DNA of 64,000 nucleotides from Dactylonectria macrodidyma (taxonomy: Eukaryota > Ascomycota > Sordariomycetes > Hypocreales > Nectriaceae): contig JAGMUV010000055.1 in the NCBI GenBank assembly GCA_020744425.1, positions 62,001-126,000 on the forward strand, in the 5' to 3' direction. This document shows positions 63,930-64,000 of the stretch, in pieces; position 1 is the first letter of the stretch; every line of letters begins with the position of its first letter. The notes under the pieces were generated by a model. The model did not search any database. It was given only the letters and a program-made list of their open reading frames with translations, and was not told the DNA's origin. The position numbers and the translations under genes are program-made.

Positions 63930-64000
63930 ATCTGCTCATGTAACAGGGAATTCAACAGCCAAGATGTCTATCAAGGCCTTCTTACGGCAGGTAGCAAATA
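63930..64000. other. Right edge of window
   Basis: Seventy bases without recognisable features. Confidence 0.4.

Noticed and set aside
1..64000. Starship-type giant element (DUF3435 tyrosine recombinase captain)
   Set aside because: No captain-like recombinase or other Starship accessory gene was seen. The mix of elements is explained by independent insertions.
1..64000. tRNA, rRNA or CRISPR features
   Set aside because: No cloverleaf-like tRNA with A and B boxes, no rRNA signature and no regularly spaced direct repeats were recognised. CRISPR is not expected in a fungus.

Overview
The window looks like a filamentous ascomycete (Pezizomycotina, probably a Sordariomycete) chromosome. Genes have short introns of about 50-95 nt with GTRNGT donors and CTAAC-like branch points. 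The proteins are typical of moulds: a cAMP-receptor-like GPCR, a MARVEL membrane protein, a GPI-anchored secreted protein, a fungal amino-acid permease, STAND/NLR-type fragments and a fungal-specific transcription-factor domain. The species cannot be fixed from sequence alone.

Most of the 64 kb is a transposon graveyard with small gene islands. Region by region: 0-2.2 kb, a piggyBac-like element next to a truncated GPCR (2.24-2.92 kb). 2.9-7 kb, mostly non-coding with a degenerate triple repeat. 7.2-7.9 kb, a macrodomain protein. 9-16 kb, a pile of broken elements (LINE, pogo, solo LTR, hAT, pogo, hAT). 17.9-18.6 kb, a MARVEL gene. 20.4-20.9 kb, a GPI-anchored protein. 21.1-22.3 kb, relics of a Tc1/mariner element and of an NLR P-loop. 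22.4-25.0 kb, an apparently intact MULE with perfect ends and target duplication. 25.0-26.6 kb, an inverted LTR pair and a pogo relic. 29.2-31.1 kb, an amino-acid permease. 31.6-40.2 kb, hAT, pogo and hAT elements peppered with solo LTRs. 40.2-41.7 kb, an NLR-type hydrolase domain broken by a frameshift, an LTR and a hAT. 42.3-44.5 kb, a membrane-protein gene and a transcription-factor fragment. 44.6-52.1 kb, LINEs, one nearly full length. 52.7-54.1 kb, an unusual palindrome-rich repeat. 54.4-59.2 kb, a piggyBac-like element containing a second piggyBac-like element containing a MITE. 60.1-63.2 kb, a divergent pair: MOSC-domain protein and PLP-dependent sulfur-amino-acid enzyme. The right edge holds two more solo LTRs.

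Seven solo LTRs in five families, plus two in an inverted pair, were found, but no LTR-element gag or pol. Most have clean 5-bp target duplications. Several host-element reading frames close up when the LTR and one duplication are ignored, so these insertions are younger than their hosts. Three piggyBac-like elements each show a 2-bp AT duplication instead of TTAA. The host genes are mostly intact, apart from the GPCR, the NLR-type gene, the membrane-protein gene and the transcription-factor fragment. No tRNA, rRNA or CRISPR array was recognised.
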